From: Halorubrum sp. PV6
Lineage (GTDB): Archaea > Halobacteriota > Halobacteria > Halobacteriales > Haloferacaceae
Reading direction: 5' to 3'
Assembly: GCF_003990725.2 (NCBI RefSeq)
Contig: NZ_CP030064.1
Location: 248,001-312,000 of the forward strand
Length of the DNA: 64,000 bases
The position numbers were made by a program, and so were the translations under genes. The notes beneath the pieces were generated by a model that ran no database searches, had not been told where the DNA came from, and was given only the letters and a program-made list of their open reading frames with translations. Positions within the stretch are counted from its first letter, which is position 1; every line of letters starts with the position of its first letter. This document shows, one piece after another, positions 35,960 to 45,070 of this stretch.

Positions 35960-37372
35960 TCACCCGTCGTCCGGGGTTCGAAACTCCATCTCGATCCGCG
36001 TGCCGCCGGTCGACGCTGAGCTGATGTCGAACGAGCCGCCGCCCGCCGTGACGATCCAGTTGACGTACCAGAGGCCGAGCCCGCTCGCGTGTTCCAACGG
36101 GGTCTCCTCGCCGGTGAGGACCGACCGCTCGGCCGGCGGAATTCCCGGCCCGTCGTCGGTGACGACCAGCGACGTCCACGACTCGCTCGGCAGCTCGGCG
36201 GCCGTGATCTCGACGTGCGGGGTCTCCGTCTCGCTGTGCCGGATCGCGTTCTCGACGAGCTCTGCGATCGCCTCGGCGAGGTACCCGATTGCCGACACCG
36301 TGATCCCGTCGGGCACGTCGACCTCGATTTCGGCCTCGTCGTACAGGTCCTCCGGGAGCGAGAAGAGCGCCTCCTCGACCGCCTCGGCGAGGTCGACGCG
36401 GCCGGGAGTCGGTCGGTCGGCGAGCAGTCGCTCGACGCGCCGCGAGGTCTCGCCGACGCGGAGCAGGCGCTCGGCGGTGCGGACGACGCGCTCTAACTCG
36501 GCCGCAAGCTCCGGGTCGTCGACGGCCTCTCTCGCCCGCTCCGTGAACCCGGTCACCACGTTGAGATCGTTCCGGAAGTTGTGGCGCAACACCCGCGTCA
36601 GCACGGCGAGCCGCTCCTCGCGGATCGACGCCTCCGTGAGGTCCTCGCCGACACCGATCGCGCCCACGACCTCGCCGCCGTCGACGATCGGTCCGACGAC
36701 GAGGCGATACGGGGTGCGCTCGCCGGACCGGGTGACCAGCGTCGCCTCGCACTCGGCGGGCACCTGATCGCGGTACACGCGGGTGAGCGCCTCCGAGACG
36801 GCGTCGCGCGTCTCGTCGTCGAAGAGCGCCGTCACGTCGGTCCCCGACAGCGACTCGCCGTCGCGGCCGGTGTCGTCGGCGAGGCGGGCGTTCCAGCGTG
36901 CGACCGTTCCGTCAGCGCGACACTGGAACAGCGCGGCCGGCACCGTCGAGGCCATCGTGTCGACGACGCGCCGCTGCGACCGGAGCCGTTCTTCGGCGGT
37001 CACCCGGTCGGTCACGTCGGTCAGCCCGACGAGCAGCCACTCCTCGTCCGCGATCGTCGTCCGCGTGACGGAAAGCGACAGGCGGCGTCGCTGGCGGGGC
37101 CCGCCCGTCTCCCACTCGAACTCGGTGACGCCCGCGTCCGCCTCGTCGACGACGGCGGCGACGGGCCGGCCGTCGACCGTCTCGCCGGACTCGGCGAGGT
37201 CGGTGAGCCCCATCAGGGTGAGCGTCCCGCGGTCCTGGCCGAGCAACTCGGCCGCCGGCGCGTTCACGGCTCGGATCGCGTGTCCCGCCGGATCGCAGGC
37301 CAGCGTCGGGGTCGGGACCGCGTCTACGAACGCCCGCACCACGTCTGGTGTCGTCTCGCCGTCACGATCCAT
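35960..37372 (-). CDS. PAS-domain sensor histidine kinase
   Basis: 470 residues from the ATG at 37372; an ATG at 37402 would fall on the TATA-like TTTATATG, so the shorter start is chosen. No membrane helices, so a cytoplasmic sensor. Two PAS domains lie at about residues 13-120 and 125-235. The H-box is VLTRVLRHNFRNDLNVVTGF with the phospho-accepting His, the N-box ELVENAIRHS, and VTDDGPGIPPAERS with SGLGLWYVNWIVTAGGG are the G-boxes. The LRHNFRNDLNV pattern is the common haloarchaeal HisKA type. No response regulator is adjacent. Confidence 0.9.
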   Translation of the reverse strand: MDRDGETTPDVVRAFVDAVPTPTLACDPAGHAIRAVNAPAAELLGQDRGTLTLMGLTDLAESGETVDGRPVAAVVDEADAGVTEFEWETGGPRQRRRLSLSVTRTTIADEEWLLVGLTDVTDRVTAEERLRSQRRVVDTMASTVPAALFQCRADGTVARWNARLADDTGRDGESLSGTDVTALFDDETRDAVSEALTRVYRDQVPAECEATLVTRSGERTPYRLVVGPIVDGGEVVGAIGVGEDLTEASIREERLAVLTRVLRHNFRNDLNVVTGFTERAREAVDDPELAAELERVVRTAERLLRVGETSRRVERLLADRPTPGRVDLAEAVEEALFSLPEDLYDEAEIEVDVPDGITVSAIGYLAEAIAELVENAIRHSETETPHVEITAAELPSESWTSLVVTDDGPGIPPAERSVLTGEETPLEHASGLGLWYVNWIVTAGGGSFDISSASTGGTRIEMEFRTPDDG

Positions 37373-37435
37373 CTTGTACCCCGGCCGACGGACTCGGGAC
37401 ATATAAACAGCGAGGACTGTTCGCCACGAGACAGA

Positions 37436-40030
37436 TTAGTCGGCGTTCGCCTGCCAGTCGCGAACCGTGTCGGGGCCGACGCCGTCGATGTCGGCGGCCA
37501 GGTCGTCTGGGTCCACCGATTTGAGCGTGTCGACGCCGTCGACGCCGGCATCTTTCAGCTTCTCCGCGGTCTTCTCGCCGATGCCGTCGACGGTCTCTAA
37601 CTCCGACCCCGCCTGCCGGGCGCTGAACTCGCGGTAGTTGCAGATCGGGCAGCCCAGTTCCCACGGCTCGTCGCCGGAGTGGACCCGGAGGTGCGGGAGG
37701 CCGTGCTCCTCGCAGGTCTCGTCGGTGACCTCTATCTCGCCGCGGCGGGGGAGCGGCAGCGAGTAGTCGCAGTCGGGGTAGCGCGTACAGCCGACGAGCC
37801 GGGAGCCGGAGCGGAGGCGCTTGATAGCCAACTCCCCCCCGTGCTCTTCTCCGCAGTCGGGACACGCACCGATCACCTCGTCTTCCTTCTCGTCGGCCTC
37901 GTCGGCCTTGCACTGCGGGCACCCGTGGACGAACGTCTTCCGGCCCGCGAGCATCTTCACGTGGCCGAGATCGTGGTCCTCGCAGGTCTCGTCCAAGATG
38001 AGCGGCTTCCCCGTCGAGGGGAGCGGGAGGGTGTACTCGCAGTCGGGGTAGCCGTCACAGCCGACGAAGTACGACCCCTGTCGCGACTTCCGGACGAGCA
38101 GGTCCTCGCCGCATTCGGGGCAGGGACCGAGCGTCTTGTCCGCCTTCATCGACTTCTGGAGGTGGTCGCCGACGGCCTCGCGGGACTCGGTGAGATCCTC
38201 GAACACGCGGTCGAGGAGTTCGCGCGAGGCAGCCGTCACCTCGTCGTACCCCTTCTCACCGGCCGCGATAGACTGCATGTCGCGTTCGAGCTGGGCGGTC
38301 ATCTCCTCGCTGACGATGTGCTCGGCGAACTCCTCGGCGGCCTCCACGACCGCCTCCGCGAGACGAGTCGGGCGCGGCGGGTCACTCTCGATGTAGTTGC
38401 GATCGTACAGCTTTTCGAGGGTGCGGTGGCGAGTCGCCTTCGTGCCGACCCCGCGCTTCTCCATCTCCTCGATGAGCCGGGACTGGCCGTATCTGCGCGG
38501 CGGTTGGGTCTCCTTGGCGTCCGTCTGCCGGTCGGTGAGCGCGAGCGTCTCGCCGACTTCCACGTCCGGAACGATCCGCTCGTCGCTGGAGCGGTACGGA
38601 TACACGTCGTGGTACCCCGCCTCCAGGAGGCGCTTCCCGTTGGCCTTCAGCCGGAGCCCGCCGTCGGCGGCGAGGTCCCCGGCACCGCTCGCCTCGTCCG
38701 GATCGCGAAGGGCGGCGACCCCGTCCGCGCGTCGGGCGATCTCGGTCGCCTCGCCGTTGGCGAGCGCGACGACGCGGAGCCGTTCCCACGTCGCGGGCTC
38801 GGCGCAGGTCGCGAAAAAGCGGCGCACGACGAGCTCGTACACCTCCCACTCGTCCTCGGAGAGGTCGGACGCGGAGGGGAGCTCTCCGGTCGGGTGGATC
38901 GGCGGGTGGTCGGTCGTCTGCTTGTCGCCTTCGGTGGGTGCTATCTCGTCTTGATCGAGCAGCTGCTTCGCGTCGTCGCCGAACGCCGAGGCCGCGGAGA
39001 GCTCCTCGATCAGCTCTCGCGGCTCCAGGTCCTCGGGGTACACCGTGTTGTCCGTCCGGGGGTAGGTGACGTAGCCGGCGGTGTACAGGTCCTCCGCGAG
39101 CGACATCGCGCGCTGGGCGGAGTAGCCGAGCGACCCCGCCGCCCGGATGAACGCCGTGGTGTTGAACGGCGTCGGCGGCTCGTCGGTGCGGGTGCGGCGG
39201 CGCACGTCGTCGACGATTGCCTCGTCGGCCGCCCCGAGCGCTTCCGTGAGGACCTCGCTGACCTCGCCGTCCCAGACGCGTTGGGCCTCGTTGCCCTCGT
39301 CGTTTAAATAGAAGTACTGCGCTTCGAACGGGTCGCCGCCGGACTTGGTCAGGCTCCCCGACAGCTCCCAGTAGGCCTCGGGGTCGAACGCCTGTATCTC
39401 GCGTTCGCGGTCGACGATCAGTTTGAGCGTCGGGCCCTGGACCCGCCCCACCGAGATGAAGTCGTCGCCGAGCTGGCGGGCCGAAAGCGAGAGGAAGCGG
39501 GTGAGCGCCGCGCCCCACGTCAGGTCGATCACCTGCCGCGCCTCCCCGGCGGCGGCCAGATCGAAGTCGAGTTCGTCGGGGTTCGCGAACGCCTCCGTCA
39601 CCTCGTTTTCGGTGATCGAGGAGAATCGGACCCGGTCGACCGGGGCGTCCTCGTTGACCTCGCGGACCAGTTCGTACGCCTCTTTCCCGATCAGTTCGCC
39701 CTCGCGGTCGTAGTCGGTCGCGATGACGACGCGCGAGGCGTTGCGCGCGAGCTTCCGGAGCGCGCGGACGATTCCCTCCTGCGTCGGCGATTTCGTGACC
39801 GGCGCGTCGATGAGTTCCACCGGCTCGACGTCGCGCCAGTCGTTGTACTCGGCGGGGAAGTCGACGCCGACGACGTGACCGGAGAGGCCGATACACCGCT
39901 TGCCGCCCCACTTGTACACGTTCACGTCGTTCTCCCGCTCGGCGGTTGCGGACTCGCCGCTCAGGATGTCGGCGATGCGACGCGCCGCGTTGTCCTTCTC
40001 CGTGATTATCAGTTCGGGGCCGCGACTCAT
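37436..40030 (-). CDS. topA: DNA topoisomerase I (type IA)
   Basis: 864 residues from the ATG at 40030. It relaxes negative supercoils by single-strand passage. The Toprim domain starts with ELIITEKDNAARRIADILSG, and VVIATDYDREGELIGKEAYE carries the metal-binding acidic set. AGYVTYPRTDNTVYPEDL holds the catalytic Tyr (about residue 323). The C terminus has three zinc-ribbon units (CPECGEDLLVRKSRQGSYF and two more) and then a helix-hairpin-helix domain with VDGIGEKTAEKLKDAG and DGVGPDTVRDW, a common archaeal add-on. Single gene with its own promoter. Confidence 0.95.
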   Translation of the reverse strand: MSRGPELIITEKDNAARRIADILSGESATAERENDVNVYKWGGKRCIGLSGHVVGVDFPAEYNDWRDVEPVELIDAPVTKSPTQEGIVRALRKLARNASRVVIATDYDREGELIGKEAYELVREVNEDAPVDRVRFSSITENEVTEAFANPDELDFDLAAAGEARQVIDLTWGAALTRFLSLSARQLGDDFISVGRVQGPTLKLIVDREREIQAFDPEAYWELSGSLTKSGGDPFEAQYFYLNDEGNEAQRVWDGEVSEVLTEALGAADEAIVDDVRRRTRTDEPPTPFNTTAFIRAAGSLGYSAQRAMSLAEDLYTAGYVTYPRTDNTVYPEDLEPRELIEELSAASAFGDDAKQLLDQDEIAPTEGDKQTTDHPPIHPTGELPSASDLSEDEWEVYELVVRRFFATCAEPATWERLRVVALANGEATEIARRADGVAALRDPDEASGAGDLAADGGLRLKANGKRLLEAGYHDVYPYRSSDERIVPDVEVGETLALTDRQTDAKETQPPRRYGQSRLIEEMEKRGVGTKATRHRTLEKLYDRNYIESDPPRPTRLAEAVVEAAEEFAEHIVSEEMTAQLERDMQSIAAGEKGYDEVTAASRELLDRVFEDLTESREAVGDHLQKSMKADKTLGPCPECGEDLLVRKSRQGSYFVGCDGYPDCEYTLPLPSTGKPLILDETCEDHDLGHVKMLAGRKTFVHGCPQCKADEADEKEDEVIGACPDCGEEHGGELAIKRLRSGSRLVGCTRYPDCDYSLPLPRRGEIEVTDETCEEHGLPHLRVHSGDEPWELGCPICNYREFSARQAGSELETVDGIGEKTAEKLKDAGVDGVDTLKSVDPDDLAADIDGVGPDTVRDWQANAD

Positions 40031-40120
40031 TGCCACGAGATACGCCGTTCCCCCGTCTAAAGGTTTCGTGATATAGTATAAGATCGCCCGCACGCGCGGT
40101 TGTGCGCGCCAGTCAGCGAC

Positions 40121-41299
40121 TCACTCCTCGGCGTCTTCGTCCGGCTCGGTCGGGACGCCGCCGAGGTTCCCGTCCTCGTCGAACAGCTTCGCGCGGAGGA
40201 AGCGCGTCCGGTAGCGGTTCGCCCCCTCCTTCGTGTCCGCCTCGCGGATCTCGTCGGTCCGGCCGTCGGCGACGGCGTCGATGATCGATTCGACCTGTTC
40301 TTTCTCGCTCGGGGTGAGGTCGAACTCGTAGGTCCGGGGCTGTTCGCTCTCCAGCCGCGTCCACTTGCGCGCGGCCGAGACGACGACCGAACAGGGCTCG
40401 CGGCAGGGGAACGCCCCGTCGCCGCCGTCGACGTCAAGGTCGGTCTCGTCGTCGTACTGCCACTCGCGGCGTTTCAGACACTGCGAGTCGTCACAGCAGG
40501 CCTCCGCGACCCAGTTGACGTGTTCGTACCCCTCGCCGCGGTCCCACGTCTTCACGACGCCGTAGATGCCGGACTGCCGCTCCATCGTCTCGCGCCAGTG
40601 GGTCACGTCGAGCTCGCCCTCGCGCTCGCGGTGCCAGTTGGCGACCGTCGCGGGGTAGATGGTCTCGATCGTCTCGTAGGCGTCGCGCGGGCCGAGGTCG
40701 GGGAACACCCAGCCACCGGCCAGCGTCGGCGCCGTCTTGAGCGGTCGGTACCGCCCCCGCTCGTCGAGCGTCACCAGGTCGCGGGCGTCGAGCGGGTCGT
40801 CGTAGGCGTCGAGGTCGCCGACGGGCGTCCCGGCGTCCGCCTCGTGGCGAACGTCGTACCGGCGCTCGCCCCGGTCGGTTATCGTGGCCGTAACCTTTAG
40901 TTCGCCCCACGCGCGCTCGATCCCCTGGGCGAGGGCGGCGTACCGGCTCGCCACCGTCTCGCCGTCGGCGTCTTCGATCCACCGGAGGAACGCGCGACGC
41001 GGACCGAACTCGCCGACGACGCGCTCGAAGGCGTACCAGTCCGTCACCGCGGGAGCGCGTTCGACGAGCGCGGCGTGGAGGTCGCGTTCGCTCAGCCCGG
41101 TTCGCGCGTCGCCGCCGGCGGGGTCGACGGTGTAGCCGTCGTCGTCGACGCCGACCGCGAACCCCTCGAACCGGATCTGGTCGCCGGGGTCGCGGTCCGC
41201 GAGCGCGTCGAGGACCGCGTCGAAGGCGTCGCTCGGGAGGTCGATGTCGGGGACTGCGAACTCGTCGTCTCGCCCGGCGTCCGGAGCGGTTTCGGACAC
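40121..41299 (-). CDS. DR2241-family protein with a predicted Fe-S binding site
   Basis: 392 residues from a GTG. The protein matches the DR2241 family as I know it, which carries a predicted 4Fe-4S domain; here the Cys set is ACCDDSQCLKRREW and AFPCREPCSVVVSAARKW in the C-terminal third. Function is unproven, but the gene starts only 2 bp after cbiX on the same transcript, so a role in sirohydrochlorin or corrinoid metal chemistry is likely. It is acidic, soluble and of ordinary length for the family. Confidence 0.75.
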   Translation of the reverse strand: MSETAPDAGRDDEFAVPDIDLPSDAFDAVLDALADRDPGDQIRFEGFAVGVDDDGYTVDPAGGDARTGLSERDLHAALVERAPAVTDWYAFERVVGEFGPRRAFLRWIEDADGETVASRYAALAQGIERAWGELKVTATITDRGERRYDVRHEADAGTPVGDLDAYDDPLDARDLVTLDERGRYRPLKTAPTLAGGWVFPDLGPRDAYETIETIYPATVANWHREREGELDVTHWRETMERQSGIYGVVKTWDRGEGYEHVNWVAEACCDDSQCLKRREWQYDDETDLDVDGGDGAFPCREPCSVVVSAARKWTRLESEQPRTYEFDLTPSEKEQVESIIDAVADGRTDEIREADTKEGANRYRTRFLRAKLFDEDGNLGGVPTEPDEDAEE

Positions 41300-41301
41300 G
41301 G

Positions 41302-42171
41302 TCAGTCCCCCGCGGCGACGCGGGTGGTCTCGCGCACGTCGTCAAGTGCGGTGCCGATGTCCGCGCCGGCGTCGGCGGCGCGCTCCAGTATCACGTCGGC
41401 CATCAGGGGCTCGGTGCCGACCGCGCCCGCGTACCAGATCCGGGTGCCGTCGACCTCGGTGGGTACGTCGTACCCCTGCGTGTGGTCCTCACAGAGCCCC
41501 ACGTCCTCCGGGATGTCCTCCTGGGTGTGGTAGCCGTCGGCGATGAAGAGGGGGACCAAGACGACGTCGTCGCTCTCGAAGAACTCGGGGAGGTCGTCGA
41601 CTTCGGGGTCTTCGTCCATGTAGAGCGCCCGCACCTCGTCGAAGCGGTCGCGCTCGGCGATGCGGTCGGCGTGGTACTCGATCGCCTTCGCGGAGTTCTC
41701 GTTGCGCTCGGTGCCGTGGCCGACGACGGCGAGGCCGAAGTCGTCGCCCACGTCGGGGTCGCCGGTGACCGACTCCGCCCGCCGGACGATCACGTCGGTC
41801 ATCGCGCGGTGGGTCCCGACCGGCCCGCAGTAGTGGACCTCACGGTCGATGTCCTCGGCGACGAGGGTCGCTTGGTCGGCGGAGAGGCCGTCGGAGTCCC
41901 ACTCCGCCACGTCCCAGCCGTCGAGCCGAAGTTCGCGGGGGATCACCTGTTCGGTGAAGTACCCCTCGGAGATGAAAAGCGGGACCACGTACACCTCGTC
42001 GCCTTCGACGGTGCGGAGGACCTCGCGGAAGTGCGGCTCCTCCTTCCAGAAGCCGGTTTTCACCTCGTCGAACGCGCCGGTTTCGCGGATGGTGTCCGCG
42101 TGGTCGTACGTCGGCGCGCTCGACTCCGGATTGAGGTGCGAGCCGTGTGCGACGATGACGAGCGACTGCAT
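41302..42171 (-). CDS. cbiX: Sirohydrochlorin cobaltochelatase, two-domain CbiX
   Basis: 289 residues. Two CbiX repeats: the first has SLVIVAHGSHLNPES and VVPLFISEGYFTEQVIPREL, the second LAVVGHGTERNENSAKA and VPLFIADGYHTQEDIPED. The His residues in the GH-G/S loops and the His/Glu around GYHTQED bind the metal. It inserts cobalt into sirohydrochlorin, starting the anaerobic corrin pathway. The second copy within one chain is typical of archaeal long CbiX. It lies 28 kb from the cobalamin operon. Confidence 0.9.
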   Translation of the reverse strand: MQSLVIVAHGSHLNPESSAPTYDHADTIRETGAFDEVKTGFWKEEPHFREVLRTVEGDEVYVVPLFISEGYFTEQVIPRELRLDGWDVAEWDSDGLSADQATLVAEDIDREVHYCGPVGTHRAMTDVIVRRAESVTGDPDVGDDFGLAVVGHGTERNENSAKAIEYHADRIAERDRFDEVRALYMDEDPEVDDLPEFFESDDVVLVPLFIADGYHTQEDIPEDVGLCEDHTQGYDVPTEVDGTRIWYAGAVGTEPLMADVILERAADAGADIGTALDDVRETTRVAAGD

Positions 42172-42357
42172 ATCTTTGCTGGGGGCGCGCCGCTCTTATG
42201 GACTTCGGAGCGTGCGGGGACGCGGGAATTCACTCGCCTTACTCGTCTCAGTTGTCTCACTCGCCTCACTCGTCTCTCCCCTTCGACGCTCCCCCTGCGA
42301 CGCCGGACACCCATCCCGACCGAAATCGCCATGACGACCCGGCCCGCAGGTCCGGCC

Positions 42358-42879
42358 ATGTCTCTCGCAGCCGACACCCGCGACGCGGTCCGGGCCCGGC
42401 CGTTCGTCCTCGACGCGCTCCGCGCCGGGGTGTTGAACCACAGCGCCGCCGCCGCGTGGCTCGCCGACGCGGCCGACCTCGGCGACGACGGCGACGCCGA
42501 CGCCGAGGCCATCGCGACCGCGCTCCGCCGGTTCCGCGAGGAGCTGCCCGCCTACGCGACCGCGGCGCGCACGGCCAGCGTGTCGATGCGCAGCGGGGTC
42601 GGCGTCGTCGACGCCGGCGGACTCGGCGACGCCGCCCCCCTCCTCCGCGTCGGCGGCGCCGCGGTCGTCTCGGAGGGGGGCGACACGGCCATCCTCGCCA
42701 CCGGCGACGTCGACGCCGGCGCCCTCGCGACCGTTCTCCGCCGCCTCGGCGCCGTCGACGTCGCCGTCGCGGCCGCGGGGGTCGCCGGAGACGCGCTCAT
42801 CGTCGTCGTGGGACGGCGCGACGGCGCGACCGCGGTCCGAGTCGTCGAGGACGCGCTGGCCGCGGCGCCGAACGAGTGA
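42358..42879 (+). CDS. Uncharacterised haloarchaeal protein
   Basis: 173 residues from the ATG at 42358 (another ATG at 42331 adds nine). It starts SLAADTRDAVRARPFVLDAL and NHSAAAAWLADAADL, an all-alpha N terminus, followed by a glycine/alanine-rich half, LLRVGGAAVVSEGGDTAILA and VAVAAAGVAGDALIVVVGRR, that resembles an ACT-like or small alpha/beta fold. I cannot place the family. The 5' region 42180-42330 contains short CTCACTCG-type repeats. It is divergent from cbiX and followed 1 bp later by the next gene. Confidence 0.72.
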   Translation: MSLAADTRDAVRARPFVLDALRAGVLNHSAAAAWLADAADLGDDGDADAEAIATALRRFREELPAYATAARTASVSMRSGVGVVDAGGLGDAAPLLRVGGAAVVSEGGDTAILATGDVDAGALATVLRRLGAVDVAVAAAGVAGDALIVVVGRRDGATAVRVVEDALAAAPNE

Positions 42880-42880
42880 G

Positions 42881-43237
42881 GTGTCTGCGGACGCGATCAG
42901 TCCCGTGAACCACGTTCCCGACGACGCGCTCGCGGCGCTCGACGCGTTCGGCGACGGACACCTCCGCGGCGACCCCCCGCCGGTCCGAGAGCGGCTTCGC
43001 TCGGACCTCCGCCTTCGGATCGACCGGGTCGACGAGGGGACCGCGCGCTGCCGATTCGAGACGGAGCACACGCGAACGCCGCCGACCCTCCGGGACCGCG
43101 GCTCGTTCCTCACGACGTACGTCGACGGCGTGGACGACCGGCTCCGCGCGTGGGGGATCGAACCGCCCGACGCGTACGAGTACGTCGAGACGGTCGGCGG
43201 GTGGCACCGATACGCCGGGACGCTGCGGCTGCCGTGA
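42881..43237 (+). CDS. Uncharacterised protein downstream of the previous gene
   Basis: 118 residues from a GTG 1 bp after the previous stop; another GTG at about 42904 is possible. It is acidic and soluble. WGIEPPDAYEYVETVGGWHR, then YAGTLRLP, is a distinctive C terminus. No membrane segment or metal site is obvious. It likely shares a transcript with 42358-42879. I do not recognise it. Confidence 0.65.
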   Translation: MSADAISPVNHVPDDALAALDAFGDGHLRGDPPPVRERLRSDLRLRIDRVDEGTARCRFETEHTRTPPTLRDRGSFLTTYVDGVDDRLRAWGIEPPDAYEYVETVGGWHRYAGTLRLP

Positions 43238-43356
43238 GCGTCGGAATCCGGGAACGCCGTCGGGACTTATTTTTCGCGCGCCTCCAGCCAATCTCCCGTT
43301 CCTCGCGACCGCCCGACCCCGCACGCTTTTTTAATGCGGTCTGATACGTACAGTCG

Positions 43357-44163
43357 ATGAACGCCGTCACGCTCGGTCCCGCCGGCACGTACTCACACCG
43401 TGCGGCGCGGGCCGTCGCCGCAGAGGTGTCGTTCCGCGAGTCGGTCACCGCCATCGTCGACGCCGTCGCGGCCGGCGAGTACGAGCGGGGAGTCGTCCCC
43501 ATCGAGAACAGCATCGAGGGCTCCGTCACGGAGAGCCTCGACGCGCTGGCTAATCACGACGTGGCGGTTACCCGCGAGGTCGTCACCCCGATCCGCCACG
43601 CCCTCCTCGCGCAGGGGCCGGAGTTCGAGGTCGTCGCCAGCCACTCGCAGGCGCTCGCGCAGTGTCGCAACTGGCTGGAAGCCGAGTACCCCGACGCGGG
43701 GCTCGAAGCGGTCGCGTCCACCGCCCGCGGCGTCGAACGCGCCCGCGACGACGCCCGCGTCGCCGGCATCGGCCACCCGGACAACGCCGGCGACGACCTC
43801 TCTATCCTCGCCGAGGACATCCAGGACCGCACCTCGAACGCGACCCGGTTCCTCGTCGTCGCGCCCGAGTCCGCCCGCTCGGACGCGGGCGGGAAGACCA
43901 CCCTCATCGTCTATCCCAACGCGAACTACCCCGGCCTCCTCCTCGAACTGCTGGAGGCCTTTGCCGACCGCAACCTCAACCTCTCGCGGATCGAGTCGCG
44001 GCCGAGCGGGGAGCGACTCGGCGACTACCTGTTCCACTTCGACGTCGACGCCGGCCTCTACGAGGCCCACATGGCGAAGGCGGTCGGAGATATCGAGGCC
44101 ATCGCCGACAAGGGGTGGGTGCGCGTGCTGGGGTCGTACGACACCGAGCATGTGCTCGAGTGA
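43357..44163 (+). CDS. pheA: Prephenate dehydratase
   Basis: 268 residues, with a TATA-like TTTTTTAAT about 30 nt upstream. It converts prephenate to phenylpyruvate in phenylalanine synthesis. The catalytic domain has TLGPAGTYSHRAARAVAAEV, GVVPIENSIEGSVTESLDAL and RTSNATRFLVVAPE, where the Thr of the TRF motif is essential in the family. The C-terminal ACT domain starts at about residue 180 and carries NLNLSRIESRPSGERLGDYL (ESRP binds phenylalanine for feedback control). It is monofunctional, without a chorismate mutase part. Confidence 0.94.
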   Translation: MNAVTLGPAGTYSHRAARAVAAEVSFRESVTAIVDAVAAGEYERGVVPIENSIEGSVTESLDALANHDVAVTREVVTPIRHALLAQGPEFEVVASHSQALAQCRNWLEAEYPDAGLEAVASTARGVERARDDARVAGIGHPDNAGDDLSILAEDIQDRTSNATRFLVVAPESARSDAGGKTTLIVYPNANYPGLLLELLEAFADRNLNLSRIESRPSGERLGDYLFHFDVDAGLYEAHMAKAVGDIEAIADKGWVRVLGSYDTEHVLE

Positions 44164-44318
44164 CTGGCGACCGCGACCCGGCTCTCAGTTATAAGTAACC
44201 GCAGGGAACCGCGCCCGGCGCTCCCCACGCCGGTCGCTCCGTTTAAAAACCGGACGCCGAGAGCGACGCGGGCCGCGAGGCGGACGGACTTATATTTGCG
44301 CCGCTCACACCTCGATCC

Positions 44319-44936
44319 ATGACCGAGAACGGGGACGCGCTCGACGCCGACCTCAGAGTGCCGTCCTGCGAGCGCTGTCCGGCGCTCGTCGAGTCGCGGA
44401 GCCGGATCGTCGACGGCGTCGGCCGGGCCGACGCCGACCTGCTGTTCGTCGGCGAGGGACCGGGCGCAACCGAAGACGAGCGGGGCGAACCGTTCGTCGG
44501 ACGCTCCGGCGACGTGCTCGACGACGCGCTCCGCGACGCCGGCCTCGCGCGCTCCGACGTGCGAATCACCAACTGCGTGCGGTGCCGCCCGCCGGACAAC
44601 CGAGACCCCACGACCGAGGAGCTGGCGAACTGCCGCGGGCACCTCGAAAGCGAAATCGACCGGCTCGACCCCGAACTGATCGTGACGCTCGGCAAGGTCC
44701 CGAGCGAACACCTGCTCGACCGGTCGGTGGCGATCACCTCGGAATCGGGCGACGTGGTCGACGCCCGGATCGGCGGCGCGGCGCGCCGCGTCCTCCTCTC
44801 CGTCCACCCGGCCGCGACGCTGTACGACCGGAGCCAACGCGACGGGTTCTTCGAGACCATCGCGAGCGCGAGCGAACTGAGCGGCGCGGGCGGAGTGACC
44901 GACGGCGACGGGCAGTCGCGACTCGGGGACTATTGA
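44319..44936 (+). CDS. Uracil-DNA glycosylase, family 4
   Basis: 205 residues with a TATA-like CTTATATTT about 28 nt upstream. It removes uracil arising from cytosine deamination, important in GC-rich DNA. Motif A is FVGEGPGATEDERGEPFVGR, motif B SVHPAATLYD. The four 4Fe-4S cysteines appear as SCERCPALVE and, after motif A, the CVRCRPPDNRDPTTEELANC segment. Length and order fit family 4 enzymes. It stands alone. Confidence 0.92.
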   Translation: MTENGDALDADLRVPSCERCPALVESRSRIVDGVGRADADLLFVGEGPGATEDERGEPFVGRSGDVLDDALRDAGLARSDVRITNCVRCRPPDNRDPTTEELANCRGHLESEIDRLDPELIVTLGKVPSEHLLDRSVAITSESGDVVDARIGGAARRVLLSVHPAATLYDRSQRDGFFETIASASELSGAGGVTDGDGQSRLGDY

Positions 44937-45070
44937 GCGCCGGGGCGATCGCGGATCGGCCGCAGCGGCCCGCTCTGTGAGCCGAGACGCCTCGCCACGA
45001 CGCTGATCAATAATGATATATATAGTACACATAGAAAACGATTAGTCGCGTCGCTCACAGTACCATCCGT

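Noticed and set aside
42236-42295. CTCACTCG-type short repeats before the gene at 42358
   Set aside because: Low-complexity and imperfect; could be promoter-proximal DNA but no regular unit was found.
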